From Zea mays (lineage: Eukaryota > Streptophyta > Magnoliopsida > Poales > Poaceae), in the NCBI RefSeq assembly GCF_902167145.1, contig NC_050099.1, positions 9,376,434 to 9,440,433 on the forward strand: DNA of 64,000 nt, written 5' to 3'. Shown piece after piece: positions 9,517-20,708 of the stretch (position 1 is its first letter; every line of letters starts with the position of its first letter). A program made the position numbers and the translations under genes. The notes beneath the pieces are model-generated. The model saw only the letters and a program-made list of their open reading frames with translations, made no database searches and was not told the origin of the DNA.

Positions 9517-12500
9517 TGTGGCAGAACCGCCCGAATTATTCCAGCTTAAGTGCCAAAGTCACGCCTCAGGGGCCGTAACACACTTAAATCGGAATAACCC
9601 GTCAGTCCCTCAGATCTAGTCTGATAGAGCCACTTAACCAGGATCAAATTCCACAATCTCACTCAAAGGTGAGTCACAGAAGAAATACAATAAAACAGGA
9701 AACCTCAAATTAAGTACGGAGTTATTACATAAATCAGAGTTTTTGGAGTAGCAATAAAGTTCACAAATTAAAGTGCAGCGGATAATCGATGTCGTCGGTA
9801 ACGAGGAAATGGGCAAGGCCTAGCCCACTACTCCTCATACTCATCTCGTGCCGGAGCAATATCCCACTCGACCGTCCAACCCGGTGGCAGGGTGGTAGGC
9901 CAAGTCACACCATCAACTACATCCTGCATGGTACCTGCAAAAATGGTGCCACAAGCAAGGCTGAGTATACTAATACTCAGCTAGACTTAACCGGTGTGAG
10001 GAGTCTACTCCTCTACCTCTAGACTATGCAGCTGTTTGGCTGAGGGGTTTGGTTTGCCAAAAGCACTAGCTGTTTCTAAAATCAACTTTTAGCTTTTCAA
10101 ATTCTACCATTATTATCTTAGCTAGATTTGCTCCTTCTAAGCATACATGGTAACAATCAATTAGTTCAATCAACAAGTTATCTCATATAATCCACATTCC
10201 ACTTCTTACTCGATGCAGTACAAGGAATCAAGCAGTCTCATTAGCTGCGAGAAGCAGACGATTCGAATCGAGTTTCAAACCTTGCAAGGTAAACCTAAAC
10301 ACACGGCATGTCAGGGCACTCCGACCCCACACATGACAACCGTCCCCATCGATTCCCCGTTCGCGTCCAGGCCTCACCGCCTTGGCATACAATGCTCCAC
10401 TGACCCCGGCTGCCGCCGTGCAGTGACCGCACTTGTACCCACCATAGCTAGCATGGGAGACCCTGTCTCAGGTCGCATGAGGGATAAAGTCCGCGCCCGG
10501 CTTCACTCAGGTACTAGGTTTACCGGTTACCATTTTTCCCGGCATGTGCTTAGTACGTTCAAAAGCTTGACTCAGGTATCCACACATTAATCCTTAATTC
10601 CTTTTTCCCGTCTCATGGGCAAGGCATCCTCCCTGGATCCAAGTCCATAGACCAACATATATCCCATTATCAAGATGAATACAATCAATTCCTGACCTCG
10701 CGCGAGTGCTAGAAAAATCACTCGACTTCTACCGAGATCCTGATTAGCAAGCAGCTACTCGACCTAGCATACTAGTATTCATCTCAAAAAGGAGTCCTAA
10801 GTTCATGCAACTAGAGGTTTCAAGCAACTCCTACACTTAAGTGCACATTACAGTCCTACAAGCATTAAGTGTAGTAAAGTAGCATATAATAACATGGTTA
10901 TGCATAAAACCGGGGCTTGCCTTCAATTGCTGGGGCTGCGGGGAGATCCTCAATAGCAGCCTCTGAAGCCTGCTCCTGGTCCTCCTCTTGGACAGGTCCT
11001 TGCTCGGGGATGAGCACGTACTCTCCTTTGGCAAGATTACAATCTAATGAATGCAATGCGTAAGATATATGCATGATACAATAGGTGCTTTAGAATTTAC
11101 AACTTTTAAAGATGTAGGGTCTTTTGAATTTAAACAAGTTAACCTTACTTATGTAAAACCCTTTTAGTGGTATACTTAGTAAATTGGGTTAGTTTTAATG
11201 GGATGAGGTTTATTCCTTCTTCTCTTTTCTTTTATTCCCTTTAATGTTTTGGAGTAGGTTTGAACTACAAGTTGCTTTTATAAAATTCCAAAAATTCTGC
11301 AAAAATTACAGTGGCTTGCTACTGGTGTATGATTCTCTGTCTCAAAATTTGGGGTTCAGAAAGTGAATGGTTTTCTCTGGACAAAATTACCAAATTTTAA
11401 GGCAGAAGGGGTACTTTGAACTACAACTATTATTTAACAGTGGGTAATTCTTTAAAACTTATTTTTGCTGGCTTTTAGGTGTCATAACATGACTTGATAC
11501 AAATTTCTAGTCATTAATACCTCTTAATTCTTTTCCTATGGTTTTCTTAAGGTTTCTAGCCAAAGGGGTGCTTTCTACTACCACTATGTTTGAAAAACAT
11601 CAAACAACAGAGTTCTTATTTTTCTTAGCTAGTATTTTGTGCAAGAGCAATCATTCTGGAGTTTGGTTTCTTTTTGCTTAAGGGAAGGGGTGGTTTGCAT
11701 TATTTAAGTCAAATGGCCTTTCTCACAAATTGCTAGCAAAAGGCATGGGTTCACTTCTTTTTCATGGGTTTGTATTTTTCTCTGGTGGTTTATCTCATCA
11801 TGGACTTAGCTAATTTTTGGTTGCCCATTATCTCATTATTTGAGGTTGTTTATGATTTATTGGGAAAATGCCTTATAACCACTTTGTATTTATTTTCCTT
11901 ACTTAAAAAGTTAGGCTGGGGTGCTCTGTATTTTTGTAGTGGGGCTCTGGTGGTTATAAGTTCACTGGATTTTTGTTAACCACTTTGGTTATGGTCTTGC
12001 AATTTTAATAATTGATTTTCAGTCTACATAAGGCTGATTAAAGCATCTTAATTAGAAACTGGTCCTAATTAATGGTCTCTGCATTTTTCCTAGGTTCTTG
12101 GTTGCATAAGTAAACTAGGAAAAATATTACTAATCACTGTTCAACATTTTCTAATGCTTTTCTGATTTTCTCTAAGTTGTGGACAAAATGGCTTTAAATG
12201 AATAACTACACCATAATCTCTAATGCTGGGGGTTCTACTATTTTTAAATAATGTCTAATTAGGGTATAAGCATCTACAAATTTTCTTAAGCTCAGTACAG
12301 AAGAAAAACTAATTTTCCTTAATTAAACAAGGTTTAGGGGGTTTCTGTTTTTAAATTTAAACTCTAAAATTTAGAACAGAAAGCATATGGTTCAATAATT
12401 TTAAATGATAGATCATAATATTCCAGAGCTAGTAAAATTGGTTTGACAGCTTTTCATTAAGATTTCATCAAGTTATGAATTTTCTAAGTTCTCTGGTTAT

Positions 12501-14113
12501 TTTAAAAGAATAACAGAATTGATTAAAGGGAAAAACACTTTGCACTGGGGTCCCTGGCGGTTTTTCTAGGTTTTCCTAGCGAATCAGTCCTTAGGTTACT
12601 ATTCATATGAGTCGCTGACATTACAGAAAACCCCTCGGGTTCTACAGAACCTAACCCGAGGTCCTTCTTCTACCTCAAACAGTAGCCGCGGCGAAGAAAA
12701 GGGCGGAGGGGCTTACCGGCGGCGAGACTGTTCCGGTGAAGTGGTCGAGGGTGAAGGGGAGGTCGCGGGGATCACAACGGTGTGCGGAACATCGACGGAG
12801 ATGGCCGGAGTCGGTCGGTCCACGCGCGCAGGCGGGGATGCTCGTCGGCGGCGAGGAGACCGGCCTGGTCACGGCGAGGTAGTTCAATCAAATAGGTCAG
12901 AGAGGTCCACGGGATGCCAGAGAAGACATGAGCGAAAGGAATTGGGCGGAGACTCACTGGATAGCTCGGTCCACTCGCGGCGGCGGAAGACCGAAGTCCG
13001 GTGAGGTTGATCTCGGGCCTCCGGTGAAGTCCGGTCGGGTCCGAGGGCTTGGCGAGCTTCACGGGCTACTGGCGGAGCTAGCCGAAGCACTGGTTGGGCT
13101 GGAGGGCGGCTGGAGTGGGCTGACCACGGCGGCCGTAGCTCTGGCGGCAATGGCGGGCGGAAATTCGCTCGCCGGAGCTAAGGAACGGTGGCTGGCCGAT
13201 GAGGGTGAGTGCGGGGCGAAGTGGGGCGCGCCTTGGGTGAGTACGGCGCGGTGCACGGGCGGTCGTGGACCGGCGAGTGCGCGCGGGCGTGCACTGGAAA
13301 GGCGCGGTGCGCGAACGGGCGTGAACCGGGGGTGTCAGCCGCGGTCGAACACGTGTTCCCGTTGCCTCTGCCCCTGTTCAAGCGCCGATTGGGAGCAAAT
13401 CTTCGCGAATTTGGGCAAGATCACTGCAAGGGATTTGTTCACCAGACCAAGCTTTGTCTTTTGTGTATGGACGACGTGCGGTTTTAGGCTAGGGACAGGG
13501 AGTTGTAGTGTCACCAAGGTGCCAGTGTCAGAATGCCTGGTCCCGAGGTTGAGCTGCGCCAAAACCGTGTCAAAAGGATTTGGTTTGAGTTCAAACTTTC
13601 CCAGAATGTGTTCAAGGTAATTTGGCATGACTTTGATATTTGGATCTTCTGGCTTTGAGTTTGGAAAAACAGAGAACACAGATGATCTTTGAGAAGAGGT
13701 CTGAAATTCAGAAATTCAGAAATCTGAATTTCTCTAAGGGTTCATTGATCAAGGGCTGATTTGGGGATTTATTTGAGTTATTTTGGCTAAGCCTTCATAA
13801 TCTTTCTTGTTACTTACCAAATATACTTTAACTTATATAATTGGCTCAACTCACAATTTTAAACTTTTCATCCTCTTTTCACATCTTCTTGAATTTTGTT
13901 CATGGGGGTCTACTTAGAGTTCTTAATTAGGGTTGCACATTCTTATCTTTTCAAGGACTCAATTGTTTTGATCATGACACTTTTAACCATATACTTGGTG
14001 AATTCTTTATCACTTAAGTTATTTTGATGCTCATGCTTACTTTGGTTCACATAAAATAATGGTTCTTGGTGTGGCTTTTTAAGAGAAACCCTAGGTGACA
14101 CTGGGGTGTCACA
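9517..14113 (-). repeat. 5' LTR of the chromovirus derivative
   Basis: Partner of 1153-5755 with TSD CGCAG at 14114-14118. Differences are scattered single bases plus one local replacement at 13230-13245 and a one-base indel near 10405. At the standard grass LTR rate of 1.3e-8 per site per year, about 25 differences would mean roughly 0.2 million years (inference from an eye count). Confidence 0.95.
9828..11034 (-). other. coding-like exon pair inside LTR (right copy)
   Basis: Same arrangement as in the left LTR. The first open stretch ends at 10921 before GCAAG, an acceptor TTTTTGCAG ends at 9935, and the second stretch runs 9934-9828 to a stop. Reading frame and splice signals are kept. 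The peptide differs only near its end (PARDEYEE against PAGEEYEE). This LTR is the one that would be transcribed into the element's own RNA. Confidence 0.4.
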
Positions 14114-14118
14114 CGCAG

Positions 14119-15125
14119 GGCCAAGGGCCCTGGCTGCCAAGGTGATCCGACAAGAGTTTTACTGGCCCGCAATGATCTGCGCCGCAAATCGGGTCACGAG
14201 GTCCTGCGAAGCCTGCCAGAAGTTCTCTCCTCGGTCAGGCAACCCCTCGCAATATACAAAGCTGATTGCCCATACATGGCCTCTCCAGCGCTGGGGCCTG
14301 GTCATCGTCGGGCCCCTGCCCACCGCTCAGGGGAACCTTAAGTTCGCCTTCGTAGCCGTCGAATACTTCACCAAATGGATTGAAGCGAGGGCTGTTTCCA
14401 CAATCACATCAAAGACTGCCCAAAAATTCTTCTGGCAGAACATCGTTTGCCGCTTCGGAGTACCGTCCGAGCTAACAGTTGACAACGGCAAGCAGTTCGA
14501 CAGCCAAGATTTCAAGGATTTTTGTTTCTCCATCGGCACCAAGCTTGCCTTCGCTTCAGTCTATCATCCGCAGTCCAACGGGGTCGTGGAGCGTGCCAAT
14601 GGGAAAATATTCACAGCTATCAAAAAGATGCTCCTCGATGAAAAAAAAGGCAGATGGACCGATTTATTACCGGAGGCAGTCTGGGCGCTAAACACAACTG
14701 AGTGCAGGGCGACCGGGTTCACTCCTTTCCGCCTTCTATACGGATCGGAAGCAATGACCCCACAAGAAATGAAGCATGGGTCCCCTCGTACAGTTCCGTC
14801 AGCCGTCCCCGACGTGGACGAGCCAACTTCAAAAGATCTCATTGACGGCGACCAGGTCTTCGCCCTGCAGGCCCTAAACAAATACCAAGCCCAGACCAAA
14901 GCATGGCGCGACCACGCAGTCATCCCGAGGGAGTTCAGCGAGGGGGATCTCGTACTCATCCGAACAGCTCGGACGGAGTCCAAGGGCAAGTTGGAGCCCA
15001 AGTGGGAGGGCCCCTTCATAGTCAAGTCAAAAGCTTCCCCCAGCGCTTACAGGCTCACAACGCCAAATGGCGAGGACCTGGAGCACTCCTGGAACATCGA
15101 CAACCTTCGCAAATTTTTTGTTTGA
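14119..15125 (+). pseudogene. Tat-A integrase, first catalytic Asp replaced
   Basis: Continues the Tat-A pol frame after the insertion. It shows the CxxC half of the zinc finger (CEACQKFSPR) and the integrase core with the second Asp (LTVDNGKQFD) and Glu (HPQSNGVVERANG). The C-terminal domain follows (GDLVLIRTARTESKGKLEP) to a stop at 15123-15125. The first catalytic Asp, expected in WGLDIVGPLP as found in Tat-B, is Val here (WGLVIVGPLP), so this integrase should be inactive even without the insertion. Bases 14106-14118 of the open frame are LTR and target duplication. Confidence 0.9.
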
Positions 15126-15362
15126 CCCATTTAGGGCTGATTTCAATTCGCCCTTGTAATTCGCCGCAAACAATCTTGTACCGGCCCGCACTCTTTTCCT
15201 CCCGGGGGGTGAGGTTTTTAACGAGGCGGAGCCATGTAATATATGTGAGAAAAATCCCCCGCAAAAACATGTGTCGAAAAAAGACCGCGACAACGGTCTT
15301 CGGCATTCGACCAATTTGAAGTCACCGCGAGGCTAAGCGCTAGCCACCCTCGCGTGCGACAA

Positions 15363-15957
15363 ATCCGCGCAGAAGTCGCCTAAGGGTGCAGCCGGACCAA
15401 GCACAACAAGTGCGAAAAAAATCCGATGTCTATCGCGAAGACTATCCGCGTAGAAGTCGCCTAAGGGTGCAGCCGGACGAAGCACAACAAGTGCGAAAAA
15501 ATCCGATGTCTATCGCGAAGACTATCCGCGCAGAAGTCGCCTAAGGGTGCAGCCGGACGAAGCACAACAAGTGCGAAAAAATCCGATGTCTATCGCGAAG
15601 ACTATCCGCGCAGAAGTCGCCTAAGGGTGCAGCCGGACGAAGCACAACAAGTGCGAAAAAATCCGATGTCTATCGCGAAGACTATCCGCGCAGAAGTCGC
15701 CTAAGGGTGCAGCCGGACCAAGCACAACAAGTGCGAAAAAATCCGATGTCTATCGCGAAGACTATCCACGCAGAAGTCGCCTAAGGGTGCAGCCGGACCA
15801 AGCACAACAAGTGCGAAAAAATCCGATGTCTATCGCAAAGACTATCCGCGCAGAAGTCGCCTAAGGGTGCAGCCGGACTAAGCACAACAAGCGCGAAAAA
15901 ACCCGAAGTCTATCGCAAAGACTCCACGCAGAAGCCGCCTAAGGGCGCAGCCGAACT
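15363..15957 (+). repeat. 80-bp tandem repeat, about 7.5 copies
   Basis: The block GAAGTCGCCTAAGGGTGCAG recurs every 80 bp; the start of the TCCGATGTC block falls at 15422, 15502, 15582, 15662, 15742 and 15822. Units are nearly identical in the middle and diverge at both edges. It lies between integrase and the antisense gene. A related array with a period near 79-80 bp occurs at the same relative place in Tat-B (20855-21240). The 15126-15362 spacer before it has no gene that I can see. Confidence 0.95.
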
Positions 15958-16142
15958 AGTACAACAAAAGCAGAAACGATAGCATCAAACCATCCGTGCT
16001 AAGAACGACTATAATCACAACAGCACAGCATAACCAACCATACCAGACAAAGGCACACAACGTCCTCGCAGGCACAGGCACGCGAAGGCACACAACTTCA
16101 TCGTACAAACCCCTACACATATACAAGCGAGGGCACCACACT

Positions 16143-19100
16143 CTACATCGGCTCAACCTTAGGAATAAGTCCCATCTCTCTATAATTAAATAACATTATC
16201 CTAAGCTCCTCACCCGCAAAAAGACTTCGCAGTTCCCTTTCCCCTGTACTCGCAGCGGCCGGCAAAGACAACAGTTCCTGACGACCAGCCCTACTCACAC
16301 GAAGCCGAGCCCCCTCCTCCGCGCTAACCCTACGTTTTGCAACCGCCCTTCGTCGTCGGCGCCCGGTGCTAGGACCTGGCACGTCTGGCGCGTCCGCGGC
16401 GTGTGGCGAAGCCTCCGCCGTAGCCACGTCCAAGGCCGCAAAATAATCCAAGTCCTCCTCCGACGACTCCTCAGTCCACTCAACCGAGCTCTCAGAGTCA
16501 GTAAAATCAAAAAACTCAGATACAGACCCACCATATTCATTCCCACCTTCCGCGGTCGAAGCCGCCAAAAACTCAGTAGTAGCGGTTGCGTGCACAGGCC
16601 CAAAATCTTGAACCTGCGCAGCAACTAAAATTCAGCACAGCATCCAAAAATTCCCCAACCCTAAACACCTACTATGCCACCTGCGAAGGCCCTGACGCTG
16701 CGGGAGCCTCCGCCGTTGGCTCCGCCCTTGGCTCCGCCGCCACCGCCGCGGGATCTTCAGCACTCGGCACAGCAGCTGCGGGGGCATCAGGGGCGCCTTC
16801 GGCCACCGTCGGGGGCAGGTCTTCGCCGGCCACAGCGGATGTGGGGGCAGCCGTCGCGACCGCTGCGGTCCCCAGGGTTGGCTCCAGGGCGACCCCAGTC
16901 ACAGCCTCCGCGAGGGTCGGCTCCGGGTCTGGCAGCGCGCTGTTCAGGGCCCCGAAGTCGTCCACCCGCTCGCCGCGCTCCGCCTAAGACAAGACTCACA
17001 GATTCAGCAAACACACGCACAACCTGCATTCAGCAACCGCCAAACAAACAACAACGTTACCTGAGCCCTCGCAGTCTCGGCCCGCTCCCTGACCACCTCA
17101 CGACCGTACATACCCCACATCCGGTCATAAAGGGCCCCGGCGGATTCCTTCACAACGGGGTCTTCGACCTTATAGATATCTCGATCAAATTCTTCATCCG
17201 CCTGGTCGAAGGCCTCGAAGTGCCGGCACCCTTCGCGGGAGAGAGCGTTCATCGCCCCCTCGCAGGTGACCAGGGAGGCGTACGACATCAAACCCCCCGC
17301 GACGGCTGGAAGTTCCAGCAGCTCCTCCTGCACCCACTGCAGACAGCGAAGCCCGGGCTCTCGGTCCGGCACCTCGAAGTCACCGGTCCGCGCACCCAGC
17401 TCACGATATGTATCCATAAGCTGCGTGCGCGTCCGTTCGGCCTCCGCATGCATCGCGGCCTCGGCCTCCTTCGCGCGGCTCTCCAGGGCGGTGAGCCGCT
17501 CTTGCAGATGTTCGGCGAGCTCCTTGGCGAGATTGCCCTCCGCCCGCGCCAGCTTGGCCTCCGCCTGCGCAGCCTGCCCCTTGGCGACGGCCTCGTTGGC
17601 TTCCCTCCTCTCCGCCGCCAGCTGGCGCCGGAGGTCGGCCTTCTCCCTCTCCAGGGCGGCCACCCTGTCCGTCAGCTTACGGCACTTGCTGTCGGAGGCC
17701 GACTTCTTACGGACAGCGTCTGCATGTTGCGTCCGAAGTCTCTCGACTTTGGCAGACACAGCTGCCGTGAGGGCCCCCGATGCAGTACGGCTGGCGAAGT
17801 CAGCCACCTGCAGAACACACGTAAGGCCGTTGCCCCAAAAGAAAGAGGTGGGGGAGAGAGTATAACTCAGCGGACCTGACTCAGCGCCTCCGTCGCCTGA
17901 CTCAGCGCCTCCGTCACTCCCTTCAGCCGGCGTGTCGCTGCGCTCGCCTCGTCCTTAACCACCGCGAGGGCCGACACCTCGCCTCCGGCGCCAAGGGCCT
18001 CGCCCCTCGTCCTCGGCACTATGGCCGCCGTCGCGGTCTCCGCGCCAGGCGCAACCATAGCAAGCTGCCCCTCGTCCGACCCTGCAACGCATCTTCGAAT
18101 TAAAAATATATATATATATATATAATAATAATAACAGGCCAAAGACTTACCACCAAGATAGTCGTCTACAGTAATATCGGTGCCGAAGTCGGCAACGCGA
18201 TTGCCCGACAACGACAACGCTCGGGCCGCCTTCGAGGCCTCCGCCACTCCGCTGGCCGGCGGCACCACCTTCGTTGACTTGGAGCCTCCAGCGCCCGCCG
18301 TTGCCTCCGGCGCCTTGCTGGGTGCAGCGGCGCCCGCCTTCGCCGCCAGCGGCGGCTTGCCTCCACCGGAGGCCGCAGCCTTCGGAGCCCCCCGCTGCCT
18401 CTTCGGCCTAGCTTCATGCAGCCGGACAGTCGCCTGGCGTTTTTGCGCCGCACCTTGGCGATCCTTGTCCATCACTGCCCACACAACAGCACCGATATTT
18501 CGCCCGTAAGGAAAAACTCTCCACCGATGAACCATACGAGATGTAAAACAGTCCTCCTCAGCCGCGCAGGGGATAGGAACATTTCTAGGCCAGCAGCCCC
18601 CGGTAACCCTCAGCATCCGAGCTGAAGACTCCCGGAGCTCGGGCGAAGACATCCTTTCCCCCGGGGCCGCACACGTCCTCATCAACTCTCTAGCAAAACT
18701 GTCAGACACCCCAAGTCCTCCCATCGCAGTACCTAATTTTCTCTTTTTCGAGGAAGGGGCGGCCACCGGCGCAGGGTCGTCTCTAGTCTCCACCGCCGGT
18801 TTCTTCCCACGGCGGTCTGCATCGTCTTGACCGGGATAGCCGTCGTACGGCAATTGATTTAATTCGAAGACCCTGTTCATACGGTCATTTGACCCGCAGA
18901 TATCAAAGCTGCGCTGGCCTTCCGTCCTCGGCACGTAACGTCCCACGAGCCGAACCGCCAGGTCCTCCGCGTCACGCACAAAGGCGGCCGGGTCACGGTT
19001 TCGCAAATTCAGTGCGAAGGCAGGACTTCGCACCACCCTCCCTCCGTGAAAAGGCATCTGGCGAGGGCACACTTCGCCCAACGCCCAGCCGTGCGCCAAG

Positions 19101-19867
19101 GGCCAGACCCCGTACGCCACGAACTCTTCAACTAAATCACGCCCACTGCTCTGACCGGCGGCGCACCGAAGGGCCCCTTCGTCCGCATCCTCTTCTGCCA
19201 CTTCAAAGGGCGGATACGCAGAGTAATAATGAGAGCACATCTCAGACACGGGGAGTCCCTCATGGCCTTCGACAGCACCCTCAGCAACGTAAAACCAAAA
19301 TTCATTCCAATTACCCCACTTGTTGCGGGCGCACGGAACCAACTCCACTACTGGCATTGTGGTCTTGCCGGTCTTCGGCGTGAATGTGCACGACCCGAAC
19401 TGGGCAACTCCGTCCTCAACCATCCTTTTCTGCCAATGCAAACAATAATTCTTCGCAAAAACTTCAACCGACGGCTGTCCGCCGTACGAAGTCGTCGCCC
19501 AGACATACTTCGCCAGCGCCACCATGGCATTCGGTGTCAGCTGATGTATTTGAACATTGAATCTACGCAGGACTTCGCCAACAAACCGGTGCGCAGGCAA
19601 GCGGAGACCGGCGGCGAAGAACGCCTCGAAAACGACCAACTCACCCTCCGGCTCGGGGACTTCCTCCGTCCCCGGAGCACGAGCAACTCCGCCGCCAAAG
19701 TAGCCCAACCGCTGCATATCTTCAACGCGGGCTGACGTCATCCGTGACACACCAAAATCAACAGAGTCGCCGGCGCGCAGCTCCTCCACCATCAAGCTAC
19801 TCAACGTCTCCTCAGACGAGGCGGCCGCCGGCGGCGCGGTGTCGGCGGAAGAAGAAGAGGACGACAT
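16143..19867 (-). CDS. antisense five-exon gene of Tat-A, Transposase_28-like plus coiled coil
   Basis: Predicted exons on the minus strand: 19867-18151, 18081-17876, 17807-17061, 16983-16681, 16613-16143. The four introns are only 67-77 bp, all GT-AG, and every junction keeps the frame, giving about 1147 residues. The start is the ATG at 19865-19867 (MSSSSSSADT), 159 bp downstream of a TATA box. Residues about 75-300 resemble the plant domain called putative gypsy-type transposon (Pfam Transposase_28; e.g. LTPNAMVALAKYVW). Exon 3 encodes a long Ala/Glu/Arg coiled coil (residues 655-800). Exon 5 is acidic and then has a nuclear-localisation-like GRRRRRAVAKRR near residue 1078. Intron 1 contains a (TA)n run and happens to be open in frame. 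Antisense ORFs are known in Tat elements; the role is unknown. Confidence 0.75.
18082..18150 (-). other. intron 1 of the antisense gene
   Basis: The minus strand has the donor GTAAGTCTTT and the acceptor ATGCGTTGCAG, 69 bp, containing TA and ATT repeats. Because 69 is a multiple of three and there is no stop, the unspliced message would add a Tyr/Ile-rich stretch of 23 residues in place of the intron. Confidence 0.75.
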
Positions 19868-20025
19868 TGCTACGTACCGTCGGCGGCGGCGGGCGGTCTG
19901 CTTCACCCGAGCCAGATCTCCGGCGATCAAGAGACGGCGGGCAGACGAGCAGCAAGACGGCGGCGCGGCTAGGGTTTTCGCGGAGCGCGGAAGGCAAAGT
20001 TCAAAAAGCACCGACCCCCGCCCCC

Positions 20026-20032
20026 TTTTATA
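20026..20032 (-). promoter_or_regulatory. TATA box of the antisense gene
   Basis: The minus strand reads CCTATAAAAGGGGG, a consensus plant TATA box. It is 159 bp upstream of the ATG and outside the LTR, so the antisense gene would have its own promoter facing into the element. Confidence 0.7.
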
Positions 20033-20220
20033 GGCAGGGCGTGGCTCTTCGGGAAACCCGCAATCCGACAGGGCGCGGCGCTTCGGGAAACCCACAATCC
20101 AACAGTACGCCGTCCATCAACGGTCACATCGAAAACCCCCGCGGAACCACTTCGAGCGAGGGCAGCGTCTCCGCCACCTAGCGACGTCTTCGGCACCAGG
20201 TGACTTTGTCGAACTGGTCC

Positions 20221-20233
20221 CTCGGAGGGCAAA
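20221..20233 (+). other. polypurine tract of Tat-A
   Basis: The sequence CGGAGGGCAAA lies directly before the LTR start TGTTGG at 20234, on the plus strand, which confirms the element's orientation. Confidence 0.8.
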
Positions 20234-20708
20234 TGTTGGTGCGAAGGCAAAGACGCCACCCTTCGCTCGTCGCCTTTCGCTGCAGTCGCTGGTCTGACAA
20301 AGACAAAACGGGCAGGGACACCCTTCGCTTCAATCAGCGCCAGACGAAGGCCTGCGGTGACGTCTCCCCGTAGCTCGGCCTCGTCCTGCTCTGAGGCCCA
20401 CGTGTGATCTGGCCCATTGTAACGGGCCCCGCGTGGCCGCCTTTGTGTTACGGGCCTAGTTTGTAAAGGCATTCTTGTAATTACGGCTTGTAACCCTGCT
20501 TTATGGGAATATTCTGGGGATAAACTAGGTGTCTGAGGGCACATGCGTCCTTAACACAAGGCGCTGGGCACTCAGATGCCTATAAATACCCCCGCACAGT
20601 GCCCGTGAGAGGCTAGATTAACAGAGCTATTGCCCCCGAGCACACAACCCTGTTGTCACCACCGTTCATTCTTGTTGGCTTCTTTGCTGCTGAGAGCAAG
20701 TTCCAACA
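20234..20708 (+). repeat. 3' LTR of Tat-A
   Basis: 475 bp with ends TGTTGG...CCAACA. It matches the inverted LTR of Tat-B at 27124-27632 at both ends and in blocks. A TATAAATA box lies at 20581-20588. No partner LTR is in the window because the element starts to the left. Confidence 0.93.
20581..20588 (+). promoter_or_regulatory. TATA box in Tat-A LTR
   Basis: TATAAATA lies 121 bp before the LTR end, the usual U3 promoter location. The same motif is present in reverse in the Tat-B LTR at 27246-27253. Confidence 0.7.

Larger units (their letters stand above)
1153..14113 (-). mobile_element. chromovirus deletion derivative with 4.6-kb LTRs
   Basis: Element on the minus strand: 5' LTR 9517-14113, tRNA primer site, extra upstream ORF, gag with the start of protease, then directly the C-terminal part of integrase, polypurine tract, and 3' LTR 1153-5755. 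Reverse transcriptase, RNase H and the integrase core are missing. The internal region is only about 3.8 kb, shorter than each LTR. By eye I count roughly 25 differences between the two LTRs over 4.6 kb. The integrase tail (SPTKGVQRFG, VFHVSQLKK, chromodomain-like end) places it among chromoviruses, probably Tekay/Del. It must move with proteins from other elements. Confidence 0.92.
1..20708 (+). mobile_element. Tat-A: Ty3/gypsy Tat-lineage retrotransposon, 5' end outside window
   Basis: The plus-strand order is RT C-terminus/RNase H/second RNase H (3-1152), integrase (14119-15125), an 80-bp tandem repeat, an antisense multi-exon gene (16143-19867), a polypurine tract and a 3' LTR (20234-20708). 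The body is split by the chromovirus at 1153-14113. A second RNase H and antisense genes between pol and the 3' LTR are known traits of the Tat lineage. The sequence right of the 3' LTR (from 20709) is the interior of another copy of the same family in opposite orientation, so Tat-A jumped into a relative. Five bases after the LTR, ATCAT at 20709-20713, should be the target duplication; its partner lies left of the window. Confidence 0.9.

Noticed and set aside
12928..13620. 230-residue plus-strand ORF in the right chromovirus LTR
   Set aside because: In the near-identical left LTR the same frame ends at 4883 after an indel, and the sense strand of the element is minus. It is a chance GC-rich open frame.
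15363..15957. CRISPR-like array
   Set aside because: The 80-bp units are contiguous without unique spacers; it is a tandem repeat in a retrotransposon of a eukaryote.
16674..17879. 401-residue plus-strand ORF
   Set aside because: It is the complement of exons 3-4 and two introns of the antisense gene. The minus strand has splice sites, phase agreement and domain content, while this one has low-complexity Pro/Arg sequence.
17867..20095. 742-residue minus ORF as one uninterrupted gene starting at 20095
   Set aside because: The TATA box lies at 20026-20032, inside this frame, so translation should start at 19867. The Tyr/Ile run comes from the TA-rich intron 18082-18150.
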